A stretch of DNA of 64,000 nucleotides. Source: Epiperipatus broadwayi (lineage: Eukaryota > Onychophora > Udeonychophora > Euonychophora > Peripatidae). The stretch lies in NCBI GenBank assembly GCA_028023455.1, contig JAQFVV010007213.1, positions 62,001-126,000 on the forward strand. The letters run 5' to 3'. Below, piece by piece: positions 1 to 12,007 of this stretch (the stretch's first letter is position 1; each line of letters starts with the position of its first letter). The notes under the pieces were generated by a model. The model had not been told where the DNA came from. It saw only the letters and a program-made list of their open reading frames with translations, and did not search any database. The translations under genes were made by a program, and so were the position numbers.

Positions 1-3000
1 GCTTTGATCACTTTACATGTTGAGTTACTTTTCAGCCTATTGCTTAACATACCACCATATGATCAGGATACCTAAATATTTCCACATATCTGAAACCTTA
101 TTTAACAACCTATTAGAAGGCAAATTCACACTTGTACTATTTTCATTCTGTAACCCTCTTATAATTTGTTTTCTGCTAATTAACAATGTTTTATCAGATC
201 TAGTATAATGTAATTGAGTGTTAATATTTATGTGAATCCTGCTATATTTAATGTAAACTTTCTCACCTCATTGTTTATAAGTATAACTTCTTTATTCAAT
301 TACTGTTTATAACTCTGATCCACTTCTTGTTGGTTGTCTAATGAGACCATGGATAAAGAATCAATTTTATGTATTTTCCTTTGAGTGCAAATAAAGTTTG
401 TTTTGAAATGAAATACATATATCATTTACCAATTTGTTTGCACCACAAAAGGGAGAAATTGTTTTTTTTTTAAACAAAATAAAAGTTATGCTTTATTATG
501 GCTATTTTTTAAAAATTCTATTAGAGGAAACATAAATTCAAACAAAAAAAAAAAAGTAATCTGCAAATAAAAAAGAATCGTCCTTTTCACATGTCCAATA
601 ACAAAAACGATATAATTTTTCAAGAGTGAGTTTATTGAATCACATCCTGTAAGTCGATAAATATCTAGTTTGATTTTTTGATCATGTCATTGTATTTTTA
701 AAATATTACTTGAAGGATCAATAAATTATTTTTTTCTAATATCTTTATGCGAGATCAAGGTATCACTTGCATATAATAAAGTAAATAAAATAGCAACTGT
801 ATCTATATAAAGCTAATTTAAATTCATAATTATATGACTGATAAAATATCGTACTTTTAATTTATCAATATCAGAAGCTCTTTGATGTTTGTATTGCACT
901 TCAATATGTACGTTCACCTTTCTGTTTAAAATGTTACCCAGATCTATAAACTAGTTCATATTCAGAAGTTGATAAACATTCCAATTAAAAGCAGTTGAAG
1001 ATTTTTCTTTTGTCACTACAGATAAAGGACTTTAAATATTAATTACAAAGTCAAAATCTTTATACTTTGCATACAAAGCATTATTGATATTGTATAGATT
1101 GTCTTTTGATTTGATAAAGATTTTTCAAAATCATCATAATACTGTAAATCCTAAAGCCAAAAAAAAGATATTGTTTTTGTTTTTAATCTGTTCAAATTAA
1201 AAATTTTATCACCAAACCTGTATTCATCTTGATCCTGATTTCATAAACTGCCAATCAACATTTATAAAAATCACAAAATTAAAAACAAAATAAGAATTAT
1301 TAAACATCTTTCTTTGGCACCAGCTTTCATTCCAAGCATTTCAAAAATTATATAAGTAATAATACTTTCTCTTATTTTATTATAATAAAAATAAACTTTC
1401 ATGGATAATCAACTAACATTAAGCATTAACACAGATGTTTCCATTTAATTGAATAAATGCTCTATCAAATATTTAAAAGAAATATATAATTACTCTTTTA
1501 TTTCTAATACTTTTCTTGCATTTTCAGGTTCACCGTACTGTTTAATTATCTAAAATCACATTGAATATCTGATAATTATTCATCTATTATTGGAAGCCAT
1601 CTACTTAGCAAAAAATTTGAAAGTATCATAAATATTAAGTAGCATTACATGCTTTAGGAATATTTATACAACTGTTCAACATTTCTAATTATACTTTCAA
1701 GTAATTCTTTACTTTTGATATCAGATTTGTATATTTATTTTTTAGTTAAAATATTCACCTTTGCTGATGTATATATGATAGGCTGAAAACATATAAACTT
1801 TATGATACAGAAATTTTAGAAAATGGAATATACAAAAATTCGCTTCTATAATTTTATTTTTTCACAAAAATATCAAAAACAATTAAAAAATGAAAAATAA
1901 AAAAGAATAGATAAAACTTCATCATCTTAAAATTAATTACGGTTCTTCTTATCTAATATAATATTGAAAAGTATCCATCGTTTGCGCAATTCAAATAAAC
2001 ATACACAAATATACACATACATATAGATGTATTCATAAAAGCAGCACATAGATTTAATAAAGTAGTTGATATAAATTAATTTAAAAAATAAGAAAAAAAT
2101 ATAAAACATCTTTACAAAGCTTAAAAGAAAAAAAATCCATTATAATAGAAATTCTATTATTTTTAAGTTAATGTTTTGAAGAGTTATAGTACAAATATAT
2201 TTTTATGTTTTACAAATATTTTTTTAAAGCCAGAAGAAAAGAAAAAGATTGTGCTTTAGGCATATTTTATTAGAATTCTTACATTTGTAAAAGTAAGATT
2301 TCATCGAGTATTGTTAACAGGATTCATACTTTGAAAAAGTGATGTAGAAGATTATTAAAAATTTACTAGGGGGGAAAAAGTGACAATAAATGAAGACATT
2401 AAAAAGAGTGAAAACACTTAGCTCAAGTTTTATTAAAACAGCAAAACATCTTTAATAGATCATGTATTAATAATTGATAGATTTTATAGGTATTATATAT
2501 TAGAAAACTTTTCAGAAAAGAAAAGACTGGGAAAAAATAAACTAACATATATGAAAAGAGGAAATGGATAAATCAAATTAAAAAAAACAATAAAACAACA
2601 GAAAAAAGACTGCTTAAACTTGTAATAAATAAATATAGACATGTACTGCTTTTTTAATATAGATATATTTGTTAAGAATATCTATTAATTTTCTCCTCTT
2701 ATTTTAAAAAAACATAATATGCACAACAGTACAATTATGTACAACAATAGTTTAAGACAATATCTTTAATATTCTTATAAGTTCCTAGCCAAATAACAAT
2801 GAGATATAATGTATACTAAAATTAAATGAATTTTTCACCTTTCAACTATTCATCATCATTTAGATATAAAAAAAGATTTGATTCCAAAACAATGCTCACA
2901 CTACAAAATACATTACTATTATTATTTCATATGAAAATATTTTGGTGCAAATTTTATTTTATTAACTATCTTAATTTTTTTAAAAATTCAAGAATATTTA

Positions 3001-3753
3001 TTATGTCTACAATTTTTACTTTCTTCAGATTTGATAACTATTAAAATTTTTTCAGAGATAAATAAAACAGACTTGTTTTTTTTTTTTTTTTTCAGGTGGA
3101 TAGTCCGTAGCCAATTTTGCTAGCCACCCAATCATGAAAGGTGATATGAATTTATAGCTATTCTTAGAGAAGAAGGTTAAGATCTAAGAGTAATATGAGT
3201 TCATTAGAAAAGCAATAATATTCTGACTGCAAAAACAAAAATATAATTTTAATATATATGGCAGTCATTTTGGGTGAAGGAAGTATCTCATTCATACAGG
3301 TATTGAAACCATACCTTTCTAAAATATAAATAAACTTGTGAATTTTTTTTCCAATAATAGAATAGAATCCCTTATGTACTGCAATAAAAGATAAATGTTT
3401 TAAAATAATATTTCCATGGTACTTAAGGGTTTTTTTTCTAAACACATTTTTCAAGTTCAAAAATACTCCCGATATGATAAGTGTTCACATGGTCAGATGT
3501 TAATTGAATAATTTATAACTTGATAATTTATGGGGATATGTTTTAATAAAAATATGGGATGACTATTTCTATTCTTTTTAAGAGTGTGCCCATTCGTAAC
3601 TGGAAATTATTTAGAAGTATATTTTATACCAAAGAATAAGCTATAAATATATAATTAAAATTATTTAAATGCTTAAAAATAATATTTCACTCTATCCTAC
3701 CCTCAACTATAATTTGATAATAAGCTAAGCATACATATAACCTGTATAATATA
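1..3753. other. AT-rich DNA, no gene seen
   Basis: No coding region, RNA gene or recognisable repeat was found. The stretch is dominated by A/T runs. A 19-bp perfect palindrome (ATAATAGAAATTCTATTAT) lies near 2,140. A long T tract ending in CAG near 3,095 looks like a splice acceptor, but all three frames after it stop within about 15 codons, so I do not call an exon. Confidence 0.6.
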
Positions 3754-4718
3754 CACCTGGGTCTCGTTTTACGCGATAGATAGGTTCCTCAGAAAACACG
3801 TGCAAATGAAATCACGCAAAAGCAGATGTAACTTAGCTTGAAAAAGGGGGGATGTGGACTGTGATTTTTCAAAAATCGCATAAAAGCAAAGCACCAACAT
3901 AAAATTACTTTAAAATTCACACAAAAAAATAAGGAAATAAAATATGACTAATAAAAAATTTCAAATTTGAAAAAAATTGATACAAGACAAACTTTTTTTA
4001 ATTATAATATTTAATTTTATTCAAAACAATATATTTTTATGCATAATTTACAGTAATTTACATTTTTTATACACATTTTAATTATTATCGTTATTTGCCG
4101 ATAAACAGGTTTGTTTGCAAACTGGTAAAAAATCAGATTCTGCACAAGAGGAAATACAACTAGTGCCAATGTCACTCTCATATTGTGTTAATGGTTTTCT
4201 GGTGACAATGTAATTAGTAATTAATCTAACAACTAAACATTAAATTCTTATTTTTGTCTTTAATTTTTTAATTTTCAATTTTAATTTTGCCCACTATTAT
4301 TACTCACCTTTTAAAAATAAACTTGCAGACACTAAATGATTAATAATTGATTACGTTCTTTTTTAAAAAGCAAAAACAGAATGTGATTTAAAATGCAAAA
4401 TTAACATGCACAATCTTTGAACAAATTTACATTATAATCTTGTAAAATTTAATGTGTGTATACATAAAATGTGGAAATCATGATTTTAATTTCATTATTG
4501 CATAAAATCTTACTATTATAAAGCACTGAAAATATTGAAATTACTATGATGAAAGTCAAATTCCAATAATGTGCTATTACTTTCAATATGACGTAAATGC
4601 ACAAAATTTATTATTTAAAGTAATAGTGCATTATCGAAGTTCGACTTCCAGAGAAACTTGAATCGCATAACTTCATAATCGCATTAAATAAATCCGCATA
4701 AAAAGAGACCCAGTTGTG
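3754..4718. mobile_element. Non-autonomous DNA transposon with pogo/mariner-like terminal inverted repeats
   Basis: The left end reads CACCTGGGTCTCGTTTTACG. The right end, read on the other strand, is CACAACTGGGTCTCTTTTTA. Each is flanked by TA (3,752-3,753 and 4,719-4,720), the target duplication of the Tc1/mariner/pogo superfamily. The subterminal sequence (about 3,771-3,825) is rich in CGC and CACGC motifs unlike the flanks, as in Tigger-type elements. The 965-bp interior is AT-rich and has no transposase reading frame, so the element would need a transposase supplied in trans. It contains an internal inverted repeat (4,551-4,583 against 4,618-4,650). A pogo/Tigger-type transposase relic lies about 8 kb away (12,008-13,525). 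Whether the two belong to one family is unknown. Superfamily assignment is inference from the ends and TA; the inverted repeat itself is directly visible. Confidence 0.7.
4551..4650. repeat. Internal inverted repeat within the pogo-like element
   Basis: Bases 4,551-4,583 are matched on the opposite strand by 4,618-4,650 with few mismatches, around a 34-bp spacer. The arms share GAAAGTC, CAATAATG-like and CTATTACTTT blocks. It would form a cruciform or RNA hairpin and probably belongs to the element rather than to the host. Confidence 0.6.
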
Positions 4719-4720
4719 TA

Positions 4721-6480
4721 GCAAATTATACATTTTCCAATTCTTAATCCACCATTAAATATAGGATTAGCACAGTTCAGCCACTTTTTATTTCATAATC
4801 ATGATAGATCCTGATGATTTCATTTAATTTCTAGATGCTTTAATTGGGTTTAATCCAATGTGGGTTTTTGGTGTTTTTCACTATGACTTTACTATCCAAG
4901 CTACTTAAATTACTCAGCTGTGACCAATTCTGAAATGTATTGCACTGCTATGGATTTGTATGTAAATATATTGATTCTTTAAGTGTTTTGCATGTTTTAA
5001 CAGTTTTAAAAACAGTGGACAATTTTTCAAACAACACAAGAAACATTTTAGTAAAATTATCATCATTTAATATTTATATCTTTTGAAAATAATTTTAATG
5101 CCAAGTTCACTAATTTAGTAATGGGCTAGTATATACACAATTTCTGGTATATTATATATAATTTAAAATTTTTACACTAGATTTTATTAACAAGTTATTT
5201 TAATTTTATTTCTTTTACATCTTTAGATGAAATGACCACTTTATTTGAAATAAGTTATTTATTTTCAACAAAATGGATTATTTTATTTTTTAATACTGCT
5301 ATACATAAACAGAAAGACCTGTTCTTTATACAGATATTAAGATTATTCATATTTTCTGGTTTTCAGTTTAACATGTTTTTGATTGACTAAGCTATCATGT
5401 GTAGGCCCAATGACAATGTAAGAATTTTTACAACCTGCCTTCTTAAATTTTCTTAGTGATTTATCTGACATATTAGATACATATTTTCTAGTACCATTTA
5501 ATTCCTACAATCCTATTAATCCTTATCATAGTGAACAAACTTCTGTCAAATTGAAAAGGAGATATCATCAAATATATTGAAAATATCTTAGTTTCATAGT
5601 TTTCTATCTAATTCAATGCTTCTGCTCTATGGTGAGAGACATTATCAAAATTATTTTTATAATTTTTCTATCTAGTTAATTGGTCACTCATATAGAGAAA
5701 GTTCATACTAGGTGAAATTGACATTTATTCCTGACAGTTTTTCTCTCAGTTATGTGGATGAAAGATTATTTTACATAAGTATTTTTTATTCCTAAGTGCT
5801 GAGTAATAACAATGTCTACACTAATCAAATCTGCATTGAATGGTAGATATAATATGATGAGTTTCATGACACTTCACATTTTAATTTGTTTCTAGTTGCA
5901 GAAGTTTTCTATCTACTGTACTTAGCAAATCAATCCTTCTTTAATGCTTATATTATTGTTGAAAAATATATATTGTTGAACATTAGAGAATATGTTAGGT
6001 ATTATGGTACAATAATGTGACTTACTGGAAGATGAAAACAACAAGAACCCTTAATTTCACTATTTGTCTAAAAAGAACTCATCTCTTGTGATTATCTTAT
6101 ATTTATCCCATGATTTGGTATAACAGCTTATTATGCCTTTTCTCACTTCAGAAACTTTGAAGAATTGCATCTCTATATTCAAGAAATATGACTGGTTGGC
6201 GGTAACTGAAATTCCAATAATCCTTGGCTGTGCTATATAAATAATTGCTTGATAAAGTAAAGTATAGAATAAAAATATTTCAATTTCCCACAATAAATTT
6301 CAATGATTTCTCATATGACATCTTGAAAACCTTCACTATTATCAATTTGGATATAAATACATTAGTTTTGCCCACATACATTTGCACAGAACAAATTTAT
6401 AGGTAGATTACCATTTGTATATAAGTCAAAATAGTTCTTCCTCACCTCTATTACATTGTCACCTTTATCATATTGACTTA
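4721..6480. other. AT-rich DNA, no gene seen
   Basis: I see no supportable gene or repeat. A 77-codon open stretch on the minus strand (6,060-6,293) has no recognisable domain and looks like chance in AT-rich DNA. Confidence 0.5.
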
Positions 6481-7600
6481 GTCTGCTGATATTATTAGAT
6501 TAGTATTACTTTGCATTCTGATTACATCTGTGTAACATCACATTTCAAATCTCAAATCTGGCTCCAATATTTTCTTTTCTATAAACAATGCATTTAAACA
6601 TTCTTTTATTTTTTTACAATATATCTAATTATCTCATTCTTGAGCCTTATCATTTGTATAGTCAAATTAGCTTTTCTCATCTGCGTGTATATTTTTATCA
6701 TTCCCTCAATCTTTTATTTGTATTTATCTCTATTGTAACATCCATTGCTTTGTAATTTTCTTTCTTTTAATACTGAAATTGGTTTTCTTTCAAATTATTT
6801 GTCAACACTTGTAACTCACTTTTCATTATTTCAGAATATCATGCATTTATTCTTTTCTATCCAATTTAGATTTATTGTACTATTCCCATATTCACTGATA
6901 TATTCACCCACATTTTAGTATCCAAAGCTTACTTATCTTTTTTTCTTGTTAACCTTGGCTTTTTTCTAAAATAATATCTGTGCCTTCTTTATTTTTATTC
7001 ATTTTCCCAAAAAAATTACATCTTTCTTAAACTCTTTCTATTGACTATTATTGCTATTTGCATTTTTTAAATAATAATATCTGCATCTTTTTTATTTTTA
7101 TTGACTTTGCCAATGAATTTTTTTCATTTATGCTTTGAATTTTACTTGGCTTTCTTCTACAATGCTTTTTTATCTTTAGAACTTTTTGCTTCATCTGTTT
7201 TTGCCTTTTTAAAAATTTTTTGATTAATCAACTTGATATGCAAGTGTTCTTTTTCCTTCTGTGTTAGCTGCTCTGCTTGCAAATTTTTTTTGGACATCTC
7301 TATCTTTTGTACAAATTGAAATTTTATTTATTTTTTCATCTTTTAGTTTTATGATTCCTTATCCTTATATATTTTGTCCAACTTCTATTTTTTAAATCAA
7401 TTTTCTCAAACAGTGCACTAAACAGTTTCTCAACTTTATTTTTCATTATTTGCTTTAAAACTCATTCCTTAATAATCACTTGGTTATTCAAAAATCCCTT
7501 TTTCACATCACATTTTCTCTTTTTTTATTTGAGGATTCTCTTTCATTCTCAATAAACTCTTTGGGTTAATTTTCTAACTTTTACCTAACTAAATTTTCTA
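6480..7600 (-). pseudogene. Degenerate coiled-coil-like coding stretch, family unknown
   Basis: The plus strand is strikingly pyrimidine-rich here, so the minus strand is rich in A and G and reads as Lys/Glu/Gln-rich peptide. The best segment, about 7,155-7,325 minus, gives roughly 55 residues without a stop, including KIEMSKKNLQAEQLTQKEKE followed by further K, D, E, A and L residues in coiled-coil rhythm. A stop interrupts it, and a frame change restores a run like EESQVKFKA. Similar fragments continue on either side (for example SELQVLTNNLKENQ near 6,815) with stops between them. There is also a local duplication: two ATAATATCTG...TTTTTATTTTTATT blocks about 100 bp apart (6,970-7,115). This looks like an old pseudogene or decayed gene of a long coiled-coil protein. 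I cannot name the family, and purine-strand bias alone could mimic such composition. Confidence 0.35.
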
Positions 7601-9671
7601 CCAACTGCTTTATATTCTACTAGTATTTATAATCTGAAAAGTGCTTCAGTTCTATTTTATTCCTCTTTTATTATGCCTTATTTTATTTACTGTGATAAAA
7701 TAATGTCTGTTATTTTCCATAATATTCATTTCATCTCAAGAAACAGAGTGTTTATTATTCATAGCTTGATTTAAATCTATCAAAATTGTTCAAATAAATC
7801 TAATATTCTGATAAATAATAAATTGGGCCCAATATTGGGCTTTAGAAAGTAATGGTCATGGAAATATACCTTGAAGTATGATCATCTCAATATCCACACT
7901 AATAAATAAAAATAAAATAAAGAGTTACTTATTCCAGACTTCACAACATATCACTCTATCTTTTACATATCACCTTCTCTAAATTTATCTGTATTATTGC
8001 ATTCTTTACAAAGTAACATGTAAACCTAAATTTTGTCCATATTCTATCATGATCTGAGTATCATCTGATAGGTGTCATTAGAAAAAAATCCAGGGCACTG
8101 CTTCAAGTTTGAAAATTGACAACTCATACACAACTCTTGAAAATGAACCCTGAAAAATGTGTTGTTTCAATTTATTATTTTTGGCCAAATCACCTGAATG
8201 TTTCCAGGATGAAAATTACCATAAAATTAATTGAATCTTCACAATATTTAATAAACAATAATGAAACAAACAGTTATTGAAAGAATAATAAAATAATTTG
8301 TATGGGTATATAATCACTTAATTTCAAATCTCCAATACTTTATGCATTTATTAGATATTATTTTATATAATAGTAAAATTATATATCACATTGTTTATTA
8401 TAATTTTTCTTTTTTTTTATGTACTTAACATAAATGATGGTTAACTCACTTTACTTTATGTTACTTTCACTAGATTCTGTTTGAATTGTATTCTTCATAA
8501 ATCAATATTTATTAAACTATTACTTTTATAACTAAAAATACACTTTATTTTTATAGTACATTTTAAATCAAGTTTGAAAAGCCCTTGTAGAAAGACAATA
8601 TACATCAACATAATTGGAGCATTTAAATTTCACAGGAAAATCCAAGGTTTACACATTAACAAAACCAAAAACTATTAACTCAATAAATCATACAGTTTAA
8701 AATAAAAATCACATTTGTATTTATAGTCACCACACATACATAATGAAAATAAAACCCTTAGCATACTTTCCATATAATTTTAGTAAACACATATAAATAC
8801 ACATACATTTACTTATAACTTCAATGGTACTAATAAGAATCAATATAAGTGGGGAGCATTGGACTTACATCTCTTATAAAATGTATTCTGACCTTAAACA
8901 TTTTTCTTTTTAAATAACACATAATTCTTTGAATATTAAAATATACCCAATTATAAATAAAAACACTAACTAATTGTGCCATCAAGTGATGATTAAAGAT
9001 GGAGTCTAAATCTCAGTACAAAGTAATGTCAAGTCATATAAATAATAAAACCAACTGATATTGGAAATTAAGATAAATAGTTATATTTTATTAATTCTTA
9101 GATATCTCTTATAATTTTATTCATCCTCACTCACTTGCCCATACTAACTGCATAAAGTGCCTATTACTAAATTATTATCATGTTTCCTTATAAATTACTG
9201 AAACTTTAAAATTACATTGAAATGAAATATTATTGCACATTTTTATGTGAAATAAAATCATTTCCAAATATTCATCTAGTTGTTAATTGCATTTAAAAAT
9301 AATCTTTAGAAAAAAAAAATTTTTACTTTTTCTTTCTGTTTTTTAATCAAAACTTTATTGATACCAAATTTTTAAATGAATATTAATTAAAAGTAGCAAA
9401 CCATTTATTTTTTAGACTCTCTTTCAAAGTAAGATTAACGATTAAATACATTGAACTGAAAGGTACATATTCAAGCCACTACTTTTCAATCCGTTTTAAA
9501 ACAAATAGCTTGCTTCTCTTATCATGTACATGTGATCCAAGTAACAATTTACCATATTTTTTCTACATGATCCAATTATCAATTTAGTTTATTACCATCA
9601 GTTTAATACATGTTGATTTATACTAAAGCATTATTAATTCTACAATAATTATATCATAAGCATTTTACCTG
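7601..9671. other. AT-rich DNA, no gene seen
   Basis: No coding region, structured RNA or repeat family could be supported in this stretch. Confidence 0.5.
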
Positions 9672-10612
9672 TTCATAAAGAAAAGATTATTTTGTTTTAA
9701 ACTTTTAATATACAGCTGAGCATGCTCATGGCCCAGTCAGTCAAATTCATAGTGTTCAAACTCATTAGCTGAAATTTGTAGTGAGTTTAAAATTTCAGTA
9801 CAGCAGACATTATGTAAATTTATAAATTTACATGTCCCACTTTTTGGATAAAGCAATGCAAGTTTTTTGTTAATTGTATGGAAATTATTTGCAATGAACC
9901 ACAACTCTTTTAGCTTCCTCTTTCAGTCATTACATTCAGCACCACTATATTAACAATTTTCAGATCAAGGGTTTGGCCAAAATTTATTTCATGCTTGATG
10001 ATCACTGATTTAACACTAGGATCATTTTTTGTATGCTTGTAGAAATATTTATGCTGTTTTGATCACATGGCAATATTAATGTGTGATTCCCCATAATAAA
10101 TAGCATTGCAAGTGCAATTACTGCAGTCAATCTTTTAAATGACTTGAAGGGTCTAGCATGGAGGCAACATATTTTTCATCTTATTTATAAGTTTATTTAG
10201 TTTAGGAGGGGTCTGAAAACTGGTTCTGAATGTGTGAGAGCATATATTATATAAATGATGTGATATCCCAGGCCTGAAGGAAAGACTTATCCAGTGAATT
10301 GTATTACTGGGATCAGGAGACTGTTTATTTTGGAATATAATTTCTTGAGTGTACTGACCAAAATATTATAATTGTAACCTACTTTTACCAAGTCTTTAAT
10401 ATCAACCTCAATGTTGATCTTATGATCAACTTCAAATTTACATAATCTTAATTTTCTTTACAAAAAACACTTGAAACTTGCCAGATTATGTAAGGTAGGA
10501 GTGCAAATTTCATTTGCGGAGTTTGAGTACTATGAATTTGACTGACTATGCTGAATGCATGCTCAGCAGTATATTGAAAGTTTAAAACACACTAATCTTT
10601 TCTTTATGAATA
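9672..10612 (-). mobile_element. Penelope-like element fragment bounded by long inverted repeats
   Basis: Two arms of about 115 bp face each other: 9,672-9,785 and 10,499-10,612. Shared blocks include TTCATAAAGAAAAGATTA, GTTTTAAACTTT, GCTGAGCATGC, AGTCAGTCAAATTCATAGT and CAAACTC. The roughly 710 bp between them hold the C-terminal part of a Penelope-like polyprotein on the minus strand (see the pseudogene entry). Penelope-like elements are known to carry long terminal repeats in either direct or inverted orientation, so the arms may be the element's own pseudo-LTRs. An independent foldback element that captured a Penelope fragment is the alternative. The arms differ by scattered substitutions, so the insertion is not recent. 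Confidence 0.65.
9905..10360 (-). pseudogene. Penelope-like element GIY-YIG endonuclease domain, broken
   Basis: Minus-strand translation gives the linker and GIY-YIG endonuclease of a Penelope-like retroelement. It starts with a segment like SHTFRTSFQTPPKLNKLINK (about 10,240-10,180), then a KIDCSNC/AIYYGES segment (about 10,140-10,095). That corresponds to the usual YKI-C-C and YIGE/T core. It ends with HEINFGQTLDLK (about 10,000), matching the conserved H-x-F/GH segment. At least two stops and apparent frameshifts interrupt the frame, so no protein can be made. In Penelope elements this endonuclease nicks target DNA and lies C-terminal to the reverse transcriptase; no RT domain is visible here. 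The identification rests on motif recognition by eye. Confidence 0.65.
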
Positions 10613-12000
10613 TTTAAAACTCTTATGATAGAAAGCATTATTAATGAAACTGTGAAAGTTTTTAGCCAATATTTAAAGAATATGATTGATTTAAATAATT
10701 CATATTCACATAGCAGTAATGAAAACAGTTTTCTGATAGAGTTTCCCACATAGCTCCTTATTGTTTATAAAATTTTCCACATAGCTTCTTATATATTTTA
10801 TAAGATATATGAAAGTTTCTTAGAATCTTAGAATTGCCCATAATAATATATTATTAATACAAAGCTAGAATTTTGCTTAATATATTTTTTAGAATCAATA
10901 TTTGCTGATTCATCATAACTCAATTTCTTGTTAATACTAGTTGCAAAAATGAGTTCCAAGACAGATTTAAAAAAACTTGTGGTAATTCCAAGATTTTACT
11001 TGCTGAAAGTTGTGTTAATGCCTAAATAATATCCAACTGCAATCACCACTTAAAAATACATTTTTGTGATCTCTATATTTCTAACCTTTCATAAACTCAT
11101 AATCATATTTAATTCAATATTTTTGGAGTAGATTATAGTTTTATCCATTAAAACTATTATTGTCTCCACAAATAAAATAACAAAATATAAGTACAAAGCT
11201 TAATCTCATTTAATGTTTTTTTCTCATGTTTTTATCTTTAGAAACAGATCTGCTCTTATTTAAAATTTATCTGCATAAACCAGTAATATCTCTGAAAGTA
11301 ATAAACATTATATTGATTCACTCAAACATTAAATATTTGAATTATTTGCTTAACTACTATTGTTTCCTTAATTGTTTTTCTTCACTTTTTTCTTTTTCAT
11401 GAAATATTACTTTTATTAGTAATCTTTTACAGAATTTTAAACCGACTTTTATTATTTTATACTTTACACAATGTGATACCACTCTTCCATGCATGACACA
11501 ACATGGGGAACTATGCAATAGATAATAAATTCCTATATCTTATATAGGATAGATCCTTTTTTTTATTTATATAGTAATCATATATAAATTAAGATTATAA
11601 TATAAACATAAAATTAAAAACTAATATTAATCTTGTCTGTTCACCCAATTACATTATTTCAAAAAATAATAATAATAAATACTGTCTGCAGTTTTATTTT
11701 ATTTTTTAGAAAATAGTTCATCAAAGTATCAAACTATTGATCATTTTAAACTATTGAAATATCAAAAGACGCATGGACCTTAAGCAGTTTTGGAGCTCTG
11801 AGAAATGCAGATAAAGAAGGTCTTTTTTTTTTTTTGAAAACTCAGATTGTTTGAAGCAGGAGAAATTGATGAAGCTTCATTTGCTGTAACATATTTTCAA
11901 AAAAACATTATGATAAGTTGTTTTTTGCTTTTATAATTCTCCAAAATTATCTTACAAAGAGTTGTATTTAATATATGAAATACAGGCATTCTTCATATAT
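10613..12000. other. AT-rich DNA, no gene seen
   Basis: Nothing supportable was found. The sequence is mostly A/T with short homopolymer runs. Confidence 0.5.
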
Positions 12001-12007
12001 CTAGAAC

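Noticed and set aside
3075-3150. Long T tract plus CAG as a splice acceptor for an exon
   Set aside because: All three frames downstream contain an early stop before the next donor.
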